Of a stretch of DNA of 64,000 bases, positions 24,023 through 36,956 are shown one piece after another. The notes beneath the pieces are model-generated. The model was not told where the DNA came from. It searched no databases and saw nothing but the letters and a program-made list of their open reading frames with translations. Source of the DNA: Perca fluviatilis (lineage: Eukaryota > Chordata > Actinopteri > Perciformes > Percidae). The stretch spans positions 32,700,501-32,764,500 of the forward strand of contig NC_053132.1 in NCBI RefSeq assembly GCF_010015445.1. Reading direction: 5' to 3'. The position numbers and the translations under genes are program-made. Every line of letters starts with the position of its first letter. Position 1 is the first letter of the stretch.

Positions 24023-24893
24023 AAACAACATGGCAACAGACAATCTCCAAGAATCGGCAGATATTCAGTGTATTCTACTGAAAAGCTGTTCTTCTAGTAA
24101 GAGGATTTTGAGCAATCATTCACAATCCGAAAAGTGCCTCAGTGCAAGAGAATCAACTTGGCATTCAGCTGCTGGCATTAAGGCCTTAACTCAAATTCCC
24201 ACGAAACACAAATAGTATAATGTGAACGCTGTATGGTGCACGGTTTGCTTCAAAGCCCGTTCTTATGTGAGATTGGAAATGTGCCACTCTCCCCCGCCTG
24301 GAATCACCTTACCTCGCTCGCCTCTGTCAACAGCTGCTTTGGGAGGATTCCCGTGGGGCTGCTGAGGGGATGGGGAGGGGTCGCTAAGCTTTGTGCCGAC
24401 TTCTCCTCGTGTCGCCTGTTTATTACGGAGACTAAGCACTACAAAGCCAGCTAACTGTAAAACAATTAGATTAGCATAAATATGTTCTATTATACATGTA
24501 GATTTAAGGCCTGGCGCTTTGCAACAGGGAGGAAACCCACTAAATTATTCAAAATGTACAAATATTGGTTAAATCAGAATGAAACAACAGGAAGCAAATG
24601 CAACTCCATTACTCTACATTAGACTGGGAGAGCACCATATGCCTCTGTCCACACTGTTTAACATGTTATACTCTGTTGACTCACTGTTTGCCACATCCAA
24701 CTTGTGGGATACAGGCAATATGCATATATATAGAGAGATGAAAAAAGAACCTTGAAAGTAGAAGCAGCTTCATGAAGTTCTGACATTGAAAGAAATATGT
24801 TCAGAGTAAGTTAAGCTATTCAGTAATGGCATCAGTAAGCATGACAATAGTACTGTTGGAAATGATCCTATAGCAGCAACCAAACAAGCCACA

Positions 24894-26819
24894 CCAGTAA
24901 CGCTTTCTAATAATGGTACATTAATTATCATGAATTTATGCATGACTTCATGCATGAAAAAAACATTAACTAATTCATGTAGTACTTCATGAACTTCATG
25001 AACTATCAGTAATGTATAGTATTTCATGTATAACTTAATACAGGAACAATACATTAATGCAATTAAGGTATTTGATTTCTGATTTATTAATGATGTTTAT
25101 GTCTTCTTCAAAAGAACTGACCAGTAACAGCAGTGTACATATATTCTTATGAATTGTAGTGTTGTAATCATTGTTAACTAAAGATTACTTCTTCATTACT
25201 TCATCATGTTTTTGAACCTTCATATGAAGAGTGGACCTGGTCCATCTTTAAAGTGACTATATGTTACTTTTTAATGTTTCTGAAACTGTGTAATTTTCCA
25301 TCTGATGATCATAAATGACCTGTAACAGCAAATGAGACTAACAGTGAAAAGAAAACTACTTTTATATAGTTTTTATTAATGCCTCTGTCCCGTCCGATTT
25401 TTCCCGCAAAGTCACAAAATGATTTATGGCAGGTAGACGGCGCCACAGATCACACATTCTGACGGGTCACAGATTTCGGCGTAACACCGGAAAAACCAGC
25501 CAGGTAAAAGGTAGCAGGAGATGTCTTTATATAGGCCTAATTGTATTTTAATGTTATTTTAGAAGTTATCTGCAGTAGTTATGGCTGATACTGGGGCAGG
25601 ACCATCACAGGAAAGAAGGGAATAAAACAAAGAAGAACTAAAAGATAAAAGGGAAAGTGAAAGACGACGGACGAAACCTGAGTCACACTCGGTCGGCCTT
25701 CCAACAGATGGAGACAATTACGGGATGTAAATGATTCAAAGACGTCCCCGAATTGGCCCTCAGGTATGTTATATGTCTATTTCATTCATAAAATAACTTC
25801 ACAATGCGCAATGTGGTTGTAGCCATTAGTTAGTTATTATTACGTTGCATGCTACAACAAACTCCTAATGCTTTGTCTCGTGACCCTGTGACAGTGATAC
25901 CCAGTTTAGCTCCCGATCCATCCAAAGTAGGCTAAATTACCGTATGAACACTTGAAATGCAACGATGCATCTGTAACTTATTCTTTTATTGTAAATGAAT
26001 GATTTTCTGTCTGAGCAACATATTTATCATGACTTTATGACCTCCCAGTAACACTAACTCAGTAATCTACAGTGGGCCATAAAGCACCGTAAAGAAAAGA
26101 TCTTTAGGACAGCAGGTGGGGTTAAAACACTACAGCTTTAGTCCAATGCGGACATTAGAATCAACACAAACTGAAAGTTACATATAGACACTTTAACACT
26201 GATAAATAAGATATGATTAATGGTGACATCAAATTAAATGTATTAAGAGTTAAAGGAGTGGGTTGGTAAAATGATACTGAGGTCACTACATTGACACAAA
26301 ACACAGTATACTGCAGATACATTTTTGTAGTTGCTTTATTCACAACAACAACATAAGGCACTTACAGTAATGTCTAAGAACAATACTCACCCAAATATGA
26401 TATTAATGAATTAAAAAAAGTGTCTGTACACCAGAAATGTCTTGACTTTTTTTTTTTTTTTGAGGGGACACAAAGATGATTGCTGCATATGCCACCATTA
26501 ATCATATCTTGTTTATCAATGTTAAAGATGGACCAGGTCAGCACTTTATTTGAAGGGCCACAAACATGATGAAGTAATGAAGAAGTAATGTTTAGTTAAT
26601 CATGATTACAACACTACAATTCAGCTTGTTGAGCCTGTCACTTTAACTACAGATCTACCTATGAAGAAGACATGAACATCATTAATAAATCAGAAGTCAT
26701 GATGATGGAAATACATTAATTATTGCATGAATTAATGTCATGCATGAGATACTATTAATCCTTGTATATTACTGATAGTTCATGCTTTTTCATGTACCAT
26801 TATTATAAAGTGTTACTGG
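24894..26819. mobile_element. Palindromic DNA element with ~350-bp arms, carrying a nested TTAA element
   Basis: The left terminus CCAGTAACGCTTTCTAATAA and right terminus TTATAAAGTGTTACTGG are inverted. The arms continue through GACCTGGTCCATCTTTAA. The left arm is split by the 25252-26192 element and resumes at 26193 (TTAACACTGATAAATAAG), which matches the reverse complement of 26490-26527 (TTAACATTGATAAACAAG). Without the insert the element is about 980 bp. Both flanks carry CACA, possibly a target duplication. Confidence 0.85.
25252..26192. mobile_element. TTAA-flanked non-autonomous transposon (941 bp)
   Basis: It is bounded by TTAA at 25248-25251 and 26193-26196. Termini AGTGACTATATGTTACTTTT and GAAAGTTACATATAGACACT are inverted repeats of about 20 bp. 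A partial inverted copy lies at 3585-3927. No transposase frame. TTAA targets point to mobilisation by a piggyBac- or Kolobok-type transposase (inference). Confidence 0.85.
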
Positions 26820-27199
26820 CACACCTGAAGTTGCCTCGGGCTATGTTCAGTCTGCACCCTTTTGTTTGTTGGAGCATATTAGTGTTTGATAGTAGACCCT
26901 AACTTCCTTTTCACAGTACAGAAGTGTATTTGTTGCATCAGTTATCACTATTTGCTTTTACTATTACTCTACTGTTATTGATATATATTGGTATTGTATT
27001 GCTAAATATCTTCAACAATCTTCTGGATTATTTTTATGCTGAAGAAAAACTTAAATGTAATTTTAATGTGTTTAATTTTGAAGCAAGATCTGAATTTACA
27101 AAGTTCAAGAAGTACAAGCAGATGTATGGATGTTTATCCTGGATGGACATTGTAGAGATTGCTATTACTTGAAAGAGTTTCTCTGAGTCTAGCAGTAGC

Positions 27200-27614
27200 C
27201 TATGTGTGCAATATCTGTGTGAACAGATGCCAAGAACAAAGGGTGTGATTGTTCCATGCAGGTTCAAATGGTGAAGAGCCTTTTTCTACTGAACCTGTAG
27301 TTCAGCTATGACTGTGAGTGATCAAGCATGTTTCTATGAAACAGATCAATATTGGACCCATCCACTCTAATTGAGGATACTGTATACACACACCAAAAGA
27401 AAAGACACACAGTAACACAGGCAGACACACACACACAACACACACACACACACACACACTACTTCTGCCGAGGAGAGCAATAATCTACAAGGTCAAGGGC
27501 GCCGCAGTTGATGTAGTTGGTGCTACATACATGTCGTCTGTCTAATGCTCGCTCCGGGGAAATCATTAAATCCATAACACTAGGATGTATGTACATCACT
27601 GGATTCTATATGTG

Positions 27615-27646
<32 letters not shown>

Positions 27647-28317
27647 TGCAGCACAGAGGTACCAGGGGACCCAGACTAGTCATTTCATGCATGAAATGCT
27701 CATCCCATTGGTCTTAAAGCAAGATAAAATCAACCTTGGAAGGATACGTGGGTGAGGGAATGCAAAGATGGAGGGATAGAGCAAGGAGGGCGAAGGAGGA
27801 GAGAGGGATAGACAAGAGGAGAGTAATGTATTATACATTAGCTTAATTTTAGAGTCAGAGGTAAAGAAAGAACAGGTTGTAATTCTCTCCTCAGCTTTAA
27901 AAACACACCACACTGCAATAAACACAGACTGCACAAACACTTCTCTTTTCCCTCTTCTATTCTCATGCTCAACCTCTTTTTCTCCCTTTTTTCCTTCTCT
28001 CCCTTGCCACATTACTGCACTCACTCATTCATGTAAACACACACACACACACACACACTTTCTCTCTAGCACTACTCCATTACCAGCAGTTCCCAGTGAT
28101 TGAGGATTCCTATGGTAATGGTGATGTGGGGCTGCCCTGGCTGCCAGCTGGCTTGCCCCATGACTGATACTGTGGTCCGTGTGTGTGTGCGGGTGTGTTG
28201 ATGCCTGAGTGGTGGTTGGTTAGGTCTGTTGTGTGTATTAGCAACTAAAGATGAGCTCATGTTATTAAGTCATATGCAAAGAATGAGTAAATGTGTGTGT
28301 GAATATCAGTGAATATC

Positions 28318-28319
<2 letters not shown>
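27200..28319. other. No gene recognised; short CA/GT/GTGC microsatellites
   Basis: CA tracts at about 27427-27459 and 28036-28058, and a GT then GTGC tract at about 27610-27650. No domain or exon is recognisable. Confidence 0.5.

Positions 28320-28402
<83 letters not shown>
28320..28402. repeat. (GT)n microsatellite
   Basis: About 80 bp uninterrupted GT tract. Confidence 0.95.
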
Positions 28403-28403
<1 letters not shown>

Positions 28404-28790
28404 TGTCAGTGGGTGAAAGAAATAGGAGAAGTCAAACCCAGTAATTTGCAATTCATTCATTGGCTAAATACTGAACTTCATTTTAAAGACAGTTACGCCA
28501 CCATTTCTCTTGTGTTGTGCGGCCTCCTGCACATGTGCATTACTGTTTAAAAAAAAGTTGCAGTTTACATGCATGTCTGTCCAGACTAATTTAATATATG
28601 TAGTGAAGACTGAAGGAATTGAAGGAATAAAAGGACTAAAGGAATAAAAGGTATTACGTTTATTTTCTGGTGAAATAGAAGTCACTTAATCACTATTAAT
28701 GAAGTAATTATTATTCTTCACCTTACTAACGATTTATTTTACTTAGTTTCCCCTATCTTGCAGCCTTCTTCTCATATTGTTCCTCTTCAT

Positions 28791-28791
<1 letters not shown>

Positions 28792-28845
<54 letters not shown>
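28792..28845. repeat. (CA)n microsatellite
   Basis: Uninterrupted CA tract about 400 bp after the GT tract. Confidence 0.95.
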
Positions 28846-28846
<1 letters not shown>

Positions 28847-28958
28847 TGCATAGGAGCACAAATACACACACTAACAGCCTCTATGCCACTTAATTATGTT
28901 TGTGTCACACAATACTGGTTTTATTTCCTTCTGCCTCTGTTCCTCTTCCATAAATACT

Positions 28959-28961
<3 letters not shown>

Positions 28962-28992
<31 letters not shown>
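28962..28992. repeat. (CT)n microsatellite
   Basis: Uninterrupted CT tract. An AT tract follows at 29211-29228. Confidence 0.9.
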
Positions 28993-28994
<2 letters not shown>

Positions 28995-29397
28995 GGTATA
29001 ATGTACCACCTGCCAGCCTGTTCCTGCAAGTCCACACCACCACCAACATACTGTGGAGGGCTACAGGGAGGGACAGTGTGCAGTAGAAAAGGCAAACCAT
29101 GCCCCATAATGCCAAGTTTGTATCCTTCACTCTCTCTATACACAATTCTTTATCCTTGTTTCTATTTATTCCATCCTAACCTACCACACCAGAGCAGGGA
29201 AGGCAACAAATATATATATATATATATAAAAAAAACAAATTAAAAAAGGTATAACAGTATACCAATGTCCTGTCTTCCCTTAACCCAGTGCCCCTTGGAA
29301 GTGCATTCATATTGGTGAAATCTGCAGGAAGCTAGAGTTTGCCATGTGAACCAAAGGCAGAATTCAGCATGATGTTGTTTTACTGCACACCTCTTAA

Positions 29398-29677
29398 AGG
29401 AATACTTCACCCTCCGAATGATAATTTGTACATCAATTAGTCAATTACTCACCCCTTGTTGCCTTGAATTCTTGAAGAAAAATAGTTTTTTTCACATGCT
29501 TCCAAAGTGAACAAAGAATCCAAAAACTTTTTTGATGAATTCAAGTAATATTAATTCAATCTTCGCTCTTCGTTCATCGTGGAGGCATGACAGAAAAACT
29601 ATTTTTTCTTCAAGAATTCAAGGTAACGGGCTGAGTAATTGATATACAATTATCATTTGGAGGGCAAAGTATTCTTA
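29398..29677. mobile_element. Palindromic TTAA MITE
   Basis: Starts after TTAA (29394-29397) with AGGAATACTTCACCCTCC. The right arm reads GGAGGGCAAAGTATTCTT (inverted). The arms also share CCTTGAATTCTTGAAGAAAAA inverted. The right TTAA has decayed to TTAT. The terminus resembles that of the 36957-38651 element. Confidence 0.85.
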
Positions 29678-31086
29678 TAAGTAAAAGTTCTAGGTCTGGA
29701 TGTATAAAATACAACAGTCGACATCTGGGCTCTTATAGTCACGATCTTTCTCCAACCTTAAGCAAGTAGCTTTAGCTAAACCTCACCAAATCTTAAAAAT
29801 AGAGGTGACATTAGAAAAGTTAAATGATTTGTAACAGTGATTTGTAACAGTTTTGAAAGGCATTGACAAACACTGTCATGTGGCACTAGATCAAAATAAA
29901 TTCATATAGATAATTTTAGAAATCACTAACAGCCCGTTTTGTCAATTACAGTAGTTGCAGCTTTTAGTTTTTCTTTGTGGTTATATTCTTCTCTTCCATC
30001 TAATACACATTCTTATAATTCACACATTCGTCTGTTCTTTATTTTCTCTTTCCATCATGAAAGGATGGAGACAGAAAAGGACAAAAGAAAATGTCCAGAA
30101 TACTAATCCTGTCTTCCCATTTTACTTCTTTCCTTCATCCTTCTCCACCACGCCACATTTGTCTTTCTTCCTCTCCTCCTCTTACACCGTTTGTCATGCA
30201 GGTAAAGATTAAAGTGGTTTGTGTCCTGGGTCGTAGGGCCCTACAATCGCTGCCCTACAATCACTCTCCCCCTTGAGTCTCGGCAAAAGCCTGGCAGGCA
30301 GTGCCCTCCCCATATGCCGGTCTACAGCCAGGCCTGGATGGGGTGGATTGGCCTGGCCTGGACAACACTGGTCCAGGTGGATGTGGGCCATTTCTCTCCT
30401 CTGTCCAATGGAAAAGAGTCACTAGGGGATCCTTTATGCAATAATGATTCACTGGATGACATGATATATGTGTAATTACTGGGAATGGCTTACAGAAAGA
30501 AGACACATCATATTGTGCATGGCAGCCGCTGGTAATTAGCCGTAATTAGATGTTGGCTGGCATGCAGAGACATGTACGGCATTGATTATTGTTATTATGC
30601 TGCTCCAAATGAAAAGGAAACTAATCTATACTTTATTTATGCTACTTTGTTACTTGCTTACTATATTTGGTGTCTGCCCCTGCTCAATGTTGTCTTTGTT
30701 TATGAAAGATAGACCTCGAGGAAAATTGAGCACTTTACTGTTACATGGTATTTTAGTACAAAATACATTTATATACTACATTTATATATCTGTTTGGCCA
30801 AATACGATTTGGAAGAACCATAAACACTGCCTGCAATCTTTTCCAGTTTTTTTCCAACTAAGGAATTGTGACATTATTCTATTGCACAACATTTGAGCAA
30901 GCCCTTGGATCAGCGCTGGGCTGTGAAGTGATTTTGGCATAGTGGCCACTAGTGATGGAGTACTCCAGTCCATTCCACACTGATGAATTGGACTTGGACT
31001 CGAGGATTTATGAAATCGGAGTCAAGCATTCATGAAATAGGACTCTGAATTTGGATGAAGTTTCTGATTACTTTTATGTGTAATAG
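29678..31086. other. No gene recognised
   Basis: Mostly unique-looking sequence. From about 30955 a GACTTGGACTCGAGG-type stretch begins, which is the same word family as in the hAT-like element at 32.6 kb. Confidence 0.4.
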
Positions 31087-31191
31087 GCAGTGATGGACTT
31101 GAGTCATTGACTCAGACTCAAACACTGGGGGACTCGAGACATGATTCAGACTCAACAGTCGGTGACTCGACTACAACACTGGTGGCCCCAA
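31087..31191. repeat. Short GACTCGAGTC-rich inverted repeat
   Basis: CAGTGATGGACTTGAGTCA at the left and GACTCGACTACAACACTGG at the right are roughly inverted, with GACTCAGACTC words between. It may be a tiny hAT-derived MITE. No target duplication seen. Confidence 0.5.
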
Positions 31192-31230
31192 AATCAAACA
31201 GAAAAGTCAGATAAAGCACAAATTGCGGCA

Positions 31231-31640
31231 TGCTAGCCTTCAGTCTGCACCTTGGCCTGCTAGTCTTCAGTCTGCACCTTGATCTGTTAGCCTTCAGTCT
31301 GCACCTTGACCTGCTAGCCTTCAGTCTGCACCCTGGCCTGCTAGCCTGCTTCCTGGCCTGCTAGCCTTCAGTCTGCACCTTGGCCTGCTAGCCTTCAGTC
31401 TGCATCTTGACCTGCTAGCCTGCTTCCTGGCCTGATAGTCTTCAGCCTGCACCTTGGCCTGCTAGCCTTGAGCCTACACCTTGGCCTGAAAGTATTCAGC
31501 CTACATCTTGGCCTAGTAGCCTTTAGACTGCTTCCCGGCGTGCAAGCCTTCAGTCTGTACCCCAGTGAGCTAGCCTTCAGCCTGCACTCCAGCCTGTTAG
31601 CCTTCTAGCAACCAGCCTTCTGGCCTGCTAGCAACCAGAT
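31231..31640. repeat. Minisatellite, ~28-31 bp unit
   Basis: About 13 imperfect units of GCTAGCCTTCAGTCTGCACC plus TTGGCCT-like sequence, with some shortened units (GCTAGCCTGCTTCCTGGCCT). Divergence increases towards the right. Confidence 0.9.
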
Positions 31641-32608
31641 CAGCACCAGAGAGTCTCAGCTCTCCACTGCCACAGAATCTCAGTCGGCCATCCCTGGTTA
31701 CATCTGGCCTGAATCTCAGTCGACCGTCCCCAGGCCGTCTCCTGCTCCGAACCTGTCCAGTTCTCAGGCTAGGTATTTGCTTCCGTCTCCAGAACACCAA
31801 ACTCATCACATCTTTAAAATTCAAACTCTTTAGGGTTTTTAACCTCCATCAAGGCTCATTTTCCAGTGGGAATATGTGTGTATGGGCGTGTGTGTCTACA
31901 TGTAGTGATAGAAACCAGAGTGTAAGGTGATGAAAGGTCACCCCCATCTGAGCTCTCCACTGTTGTATATGTGCTGATGTGTGCTTGAGAAAACAAAGGA
32001 GGCCAGGCAGTGATGTGGACAGATAATCAATAGTGAAGTAACTTGCTCATAACTGGCCTGGTTAGAAACTCTGTCTCCATCTCCTAGCACGTCATCACCA
32101 CTCTCTCATCAGAGAGAGCAATAGGCAGAAGATGGCTGGAGGGAGGGTGGGAGAGCGAGACTGCTCAAGAAAATTCAATTGAAAATGACCAAAGGCCTGT
32201 TATTTGTTATGCACTTCTCTTAATCCCATAGATAATTGCCCAAACATGGATGTTACATACTTCAACCACCTCAATGATACTCCATGGCAGAATAGCGAAG
32301 GGAAACTTTCATCTCAAATTTCTGAGGGTCAACATTTCTTTCAGTGCCAAGCACAGACTATGCAATATTCAATGTAAGATTATCACAAATAAGACTATAC
32401 CTTTTAATCTTCAAAGAGCACACATGGCTAAATCTCATTACCATTGAAATGATGGTGAAAAAGTGATAGGATGAGAAATAGGAGGACCATGATCAAAAGG
32501 ACATCAAAAGAAAGCAGAGCAGTTTGGGTAATAATTTCACCATTTGATATGCTTTGTTATCTCTTCCAAATAAGTCTAACCTTGGGGTTCATTTAGCATG
32601 TCTGTTTG

Positions 32609-33676
32609 CAGAAGTGTGGACTCAAGTCACCTGCCTTGGACTCGAGTCAGACTTGAGTCATAAATTTGATGACTTTAGATTCTACTCAGGAAAATCAGAA
32701 AAGACTTACAACTTGACTTGGACTTTAAATACCGATGACTCGTTACTTCACTTTAGTCTCGTTTTGCCAGACCCTCCTCCAAAGTGCACTGGAAGAGTCT
32801 GGCTACTCCACATAGCATTCAGGGATGAGGAAAACGTGCTCTGGTTTATTGGCGTTTCTTTAAACCAATCACAACCGTACTGGGCGGTGCTTAGCACCGG
32901 AGTACAGCCGCGGTGCCTCTGCAAAATAGGCTCAGGAAGGAACTTGTTTTGGTGGAACATGTACGTTTAGAAGTAGTTTTAGTCGTGCGACAGAATAGTC
33001 TAGCTAGCTGTCTGGATTTACCCTGCAGAGATCTGAGGAACAGTTAACCATAGTCCTCACAAATCCACCGGAGGTTAGAACACAAACACAAAGGAAGAGG
33101 AAGGCAACAGATATCCGGCCTAAATGGGTTAAATCCATCAAGGATATAGACTACTTCACTTTGACTTGAAAAGACTTGATACATTTCTCAAAGATTAAAA
33201 AGTATGGTATTCAAAATGTGTTTTACAAATACATTTATGTCTGTTTATTTCCTGAATCAACTAACAATACTTTATGAAAACATCACTTCCCAGATCCACT
33301 TTAGCCAAACTAACAGACCGGAGAGAAGCATGAAAAAGTGAAGTTATGTTATGTTGCTGAGTGCCAGTTGGAAATGATGATATAAAGAGGTATGAGGTAT
33401 AAAGACTATATGGTGGTCAACAAAAAACAGATGAAAAATATGCAAAGGAAAAAAATTATATGCAAAACATGCTGGAGAAGCAACAGCTTCCAACTTTGAA
33501 CGTTCAAAGCTGCTGTTTACCCAAAGCAAGATGATAATTCAGCTTTTAAAAAATGGCTACGCGCAGCAATCTGCTAACGTTATAGCAGCAAAATTGTGGA
33601 CTTGGACTTGACTTGGGACTTGAAAGACTTGAGACTTGCTTGCGACTTGCAAAACAGTAACTTGGTCCCACTTCTG
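32609..33676. mobile_element. hAT-like non-autonomous transposon with 8-bp target duplication
   Basis: The left end CAGAAGTGTGGACTCAAGTC and right end GACCAAGT/TACT read on the opposite strand (CAGAAGTGGGACCAAGTTAC) form terminal inverted repeats. Flanks are TCTGTTTG (32601-32608) and CCTGTTTG (33677-33684), matching at 7 of 8 positions. CAG...GTG ends with 8-bp duplications are typical of hAT. The interior holds repeated GACTTGAGTC words and, at 32750-33118, a copy of another dispersed repeat. No transposase frame. Confidence 0.85.
32750..33118 (+). repeat. Dispersed repeat (copy A) inside the hAT-like element
   Basis: Contains CCAGACCCTCCTCCAAAG, TTTCTTTAAACCAATCACAA, GGAACTTGTTTTGGTGGAAC and CTGTCTGGATTTACCCTGCA. 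It is the inverted counterpart of 63305-63755, and part of it recurs at 33955-34080. The 138-residue open frame across it is incidental. Confidence 0.8.
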
Positions 33677-33954
33677 CCTGTTTGTCTGACCACTTTCTTA
33701 CCCCATCTAACTTTTTTTAGAGATGTCACTGTTTCCCAAATCTTACAATTCACTTGGCAAATAGAGTGCTTTTTTATAGCAATGACAGCCAAATTACAAA
33801 AATAAGATCCAAAGTTGTAGGAAACCAGCACACACAACAGTTTGTTAATGTCATGGAAAGATCATGATCTTGTAATATGTAATCTTCTGGGGTCTCTCAA
33901 TCCATATAATAACAAAAACGTTTGGTGACATTGAGAATTGTGATGACTTCTGGG

Positions 33955-34320
33955 TTGGTTGCATTTCTTTAAACCAATCACAATCGTCTTGGGCGCAAAA
34001 AGCTCTGGTCGCAGAGTTGGTGGCTCTGCAAAATGGTCTCGGGACGGAGCTTGTTTTGGTGGAACACCCCGAAAAAGAAAAGTTAGATAGTAAGCCGTAA
34101 ACAAATTCTTTGTAAATCTTTACGATCATTCCCCCGAAATAACCAAACAGGCCTGCCTTGTTTGCGCGATCCAAATTGTCTTCAAAACTTGCCATTTTCA
34201 GCGTGTAACTTGCTAGCTCGAAGTTTATTCTTTCCCGAAGGGAATGGAGTGAGCAACACACATCGCAGATTTTCCTGGAAATCCATTGATCCAGACTAGT
34301 TTTACTACAAAGATAGAATC
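33955..34320 (+). repeat. Dispersed repeat (copy B), diverged
   Basis: Shares TTTCTTTAAACCAATCACAA, the GCTCTGCAAAATGGTCTCGG segment and CTTGTTTTGGTGGAACA with copies A and C, then diverges. The right part may be family-specific interior or host sequence. Confidence 0.6.
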
Positions 34321-34983
34321 TGTGAAATACAATATGCAATGAGGTACTTGGTCCCTAATCTCAATACCCCCCTTCCTACCCTACCCCTCCCCTTTTTTCT
34401 CTTCTTTTTCTTTGATGGATTTGTTTTGTTTATTGTGTTCTTGTTGTTTTGGTTTGATTGAGTTGTGGGTTTTGCAGCTATTATTTCTAAGCTATTAATT
34501 TCAATGTACAGATAAGACACCACTGACAGGCACCAAAATGTAACGGACTGTATATTTGATTCAAATTATGGATTTCTCTGTTTTTGAACATTGTTGGAAA
34601 CTAATTTAGATTATCAGCTCCACACAACTCTCTCTGTATTTCTCAGTATGGTTGTATGTTTAGAAATTGGCGAATCCCGGCGACTTTCATGCGCAGAAAA
34701 TCAAGTGAAGGAAACTCTTATGAAGAGTCCATCATGTTTTTTTTAATCCTCTGTGTCCTCTTTGGCTACTAGCAACTGCGCCATTACTTAGAATTCACAA
34801 ATTATTAATTCATTATTAAAAACTCTTCTTGCATTAGCTGGAAAAAATGTTTCCGTCACGATACGTAGTTCTCACAGGACAGTGGTGCTACAAACATATG
34901 ATGATCTTATAGAATTTGAAGCATTGCTGTAGATTAAACTACCCAACTGTGTACTTTGTATACTGTGCTAATTACCTTACTTA

Positions 34984-35027
34984 CATTACATTACATGTCA
35001 TTTAGCTGACGCTTTTAGTGACTTACA

Positions 35028-35090
<63 letters not shown>

Positions 35091-35222
35091 AGAGGCCGCA
35101 TGCCTCTGGAGCAACTAGGGGTTAAGTGTCTTGCTCACATTGTTTGATGTATCGCAGTGGGAATCAAACCGTGGTCTCCCACACCAAAGGCATGTGTCAT
35201 ATCCACTGCACCATCACCACCC
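34984..35222. repeat. Dispersed SINE/MITE-like repeat with internal (TA)n
   Basis: Begins TTACATTACATTACATGTCA then TTTAGCTGACGCTTTT. A ~58-bp TA tract (35030-35087) follows, then AGGGGTTAAGTGTCTTGCTC, GGGAATCAAACC and ATCCACTGCACCATCACCAC. These are landmarks I associate with a very common fish repeat. The class is not certain. Confidence 0.7.
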
Positions 35223-36909
35223 CAAATGAATAAACACTGAATAAGCCCCGAAAAATTAGCACAACCTTAACCATCTGCAGCAGCAGTAAAACACTGACAT
35301 GTACAATTTGTACATTACAATAGGTACTTTATTATTTTGACACTAGCAAGTGAAAATAACAAAATAAAGTAAATTAATAAGTGAAAAGAAAAGGAAAAAA
35401 AGGTAAATAAAATTAAATAAAATAGATTTCTAAGAAAGAGAAGAGGGACAGCCTGCCAGCCCTTACCTGCCCTGTGGCAGGGATTTGTGGATGAGCCCTG
35501 CCCTCTTGCTGCCCCCTACAGTCTTCCACATCATATCTCATCCCAGCTCCAATCTATCACTACGGCAGCCCCAGCTGGAACACATGGGAACGCTGGCTAA
35601 TCCCTCACAGATCCCTCTGACTCTAAAAGCATTTTCAAACCTGTAGTTTGCCTCACTAGTCTGCTTGAGTTTTCAATGGGCTAAATATTGTAATTCATTA
35701 ACCAAAGCCACATGGAAGTGGCCATTGTTTACAATAATGTGTTCAAAGATAGCATACTATAATCTCCATCCAAACAAAGCTAGGGGTGAATAGTATATGG
35801 TAAGAAAATATTATTTTCAACCAAGTTTCTGACATGCTGGTTTCTCATATCTGCAATTTTATTAAGAAACAAAAGGAAACCGGTGAATGAATGATTTAAG
35901 ACAAAACATTAAAGAGGATAATAGCAAAAGGCCTATAAATGTCCATTTAACACTGCAATAATTTGGTGAAAAATCTACTGCTCATTTATTGATAATTGCC
36001 CAGAGCGCAATGCTGTTGCAGCTTTTAGGCTTTCTGCTAGCATGTATTTGTTTGATGCCCTGGAGCAAGAACTGGCTTTACATTTTCAGACAAAGTTCAT
36101 TTTCAGTGACTGTTGAAGCCTGCCAAAGTTGCTCTGTCGCCTTTTCTGTAAATGTAGTTTTCAGAATTTAAAGATGGTACCAAGGTCTGAAACGTTTCCA
36201 GTGTCATACCTCTGCAAATATTTCCCCCAAACAAAAGACAAAATACGCAATTTTTTTGATGCACTGTATTTAGGCATTTGAACAAAAAACTAATGCATTC
36301 ATTTTTCTTTGGAAGGCTCAGTTCTTCTGGCTTTACCAGGTTGTACAAGCTGCACTATATTTTTACTGCTCAATAGTATACAGTATTTTCTTAATTTAAT
36401 TGCAGTCTTTACGTTAAAGTAATTTGTTGGGGATTTTCCATTATCTTGCTTATATGTCAGATGTTCAGTGTGTCAGTGGTACTAGGAGGGTTTTGGGCAC
36501 AGAACCTAAGACAAAATGGAAAATTCATGAGGGGAAATTTCCCCATAGGACTGCTGTTTTCCCATTATGCCCCCAGCTGGGAGCCTCCCACTTGCCCACT
36601 GCGCTTTCAGATCCATGTCCGACTGAGCTCCTGTTTGTTAAGGATGTAATTGACTTATACAATTAAGAGAAAGACACTATGAATCTGCTGGGTATGGGGA
36701 TGTCTCTTAGTGTGTGTGTGTGTGTGTGTTGGGGGGGGGGGGATTGTCTTTTGTCATACTTTTGTTTGCTTTCATTTCTTCATTCTATTCCCTGTCTGTT
36801 TTTGGTTCGGTCTAATCCTACAACAAAACAAAATTGGACAAACAGAGTTTTATATATTCAAAACTTATAGAGTTTTGGATTATTTGGCCTAAAACATCAG
36901 AAAATATAG
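35223..36909. other. No gene recognised; GT tract at 36711-36730 followed by poly-G
   Basis: AT-rich, unique-looking sequence without recognisable domains. A GT run is followed by eleven or so G residues at about 36730-36742. Confidence 0.45.
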
Positions 36910-36956
36910 TTAAAGGTGCAATATGTAATACTGACAGTTAGTGTTTAACCCCTTAA

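Noticed and set aside
31231..31640. Regular ~30-bp repeats suggestive of a CRISPR array
   Set aside because: Units are contiguous with no unique spacers and the DNA is vertebrate; it is a minisatellite.
32554..32970. 138-residue open frame
   Set aside because: It crosses a hAT-like terminus and a dispersed repeat, and homologous repeat copies do not keep the frame.
35110..35215. Possible tRNA-like promoter in the 35.0-kb repeat
   Set aside because: The AATCAAACC words are compatible with a tRNA-derived SINE, but no cloverleaf or clear A and B boxes could be assembled.
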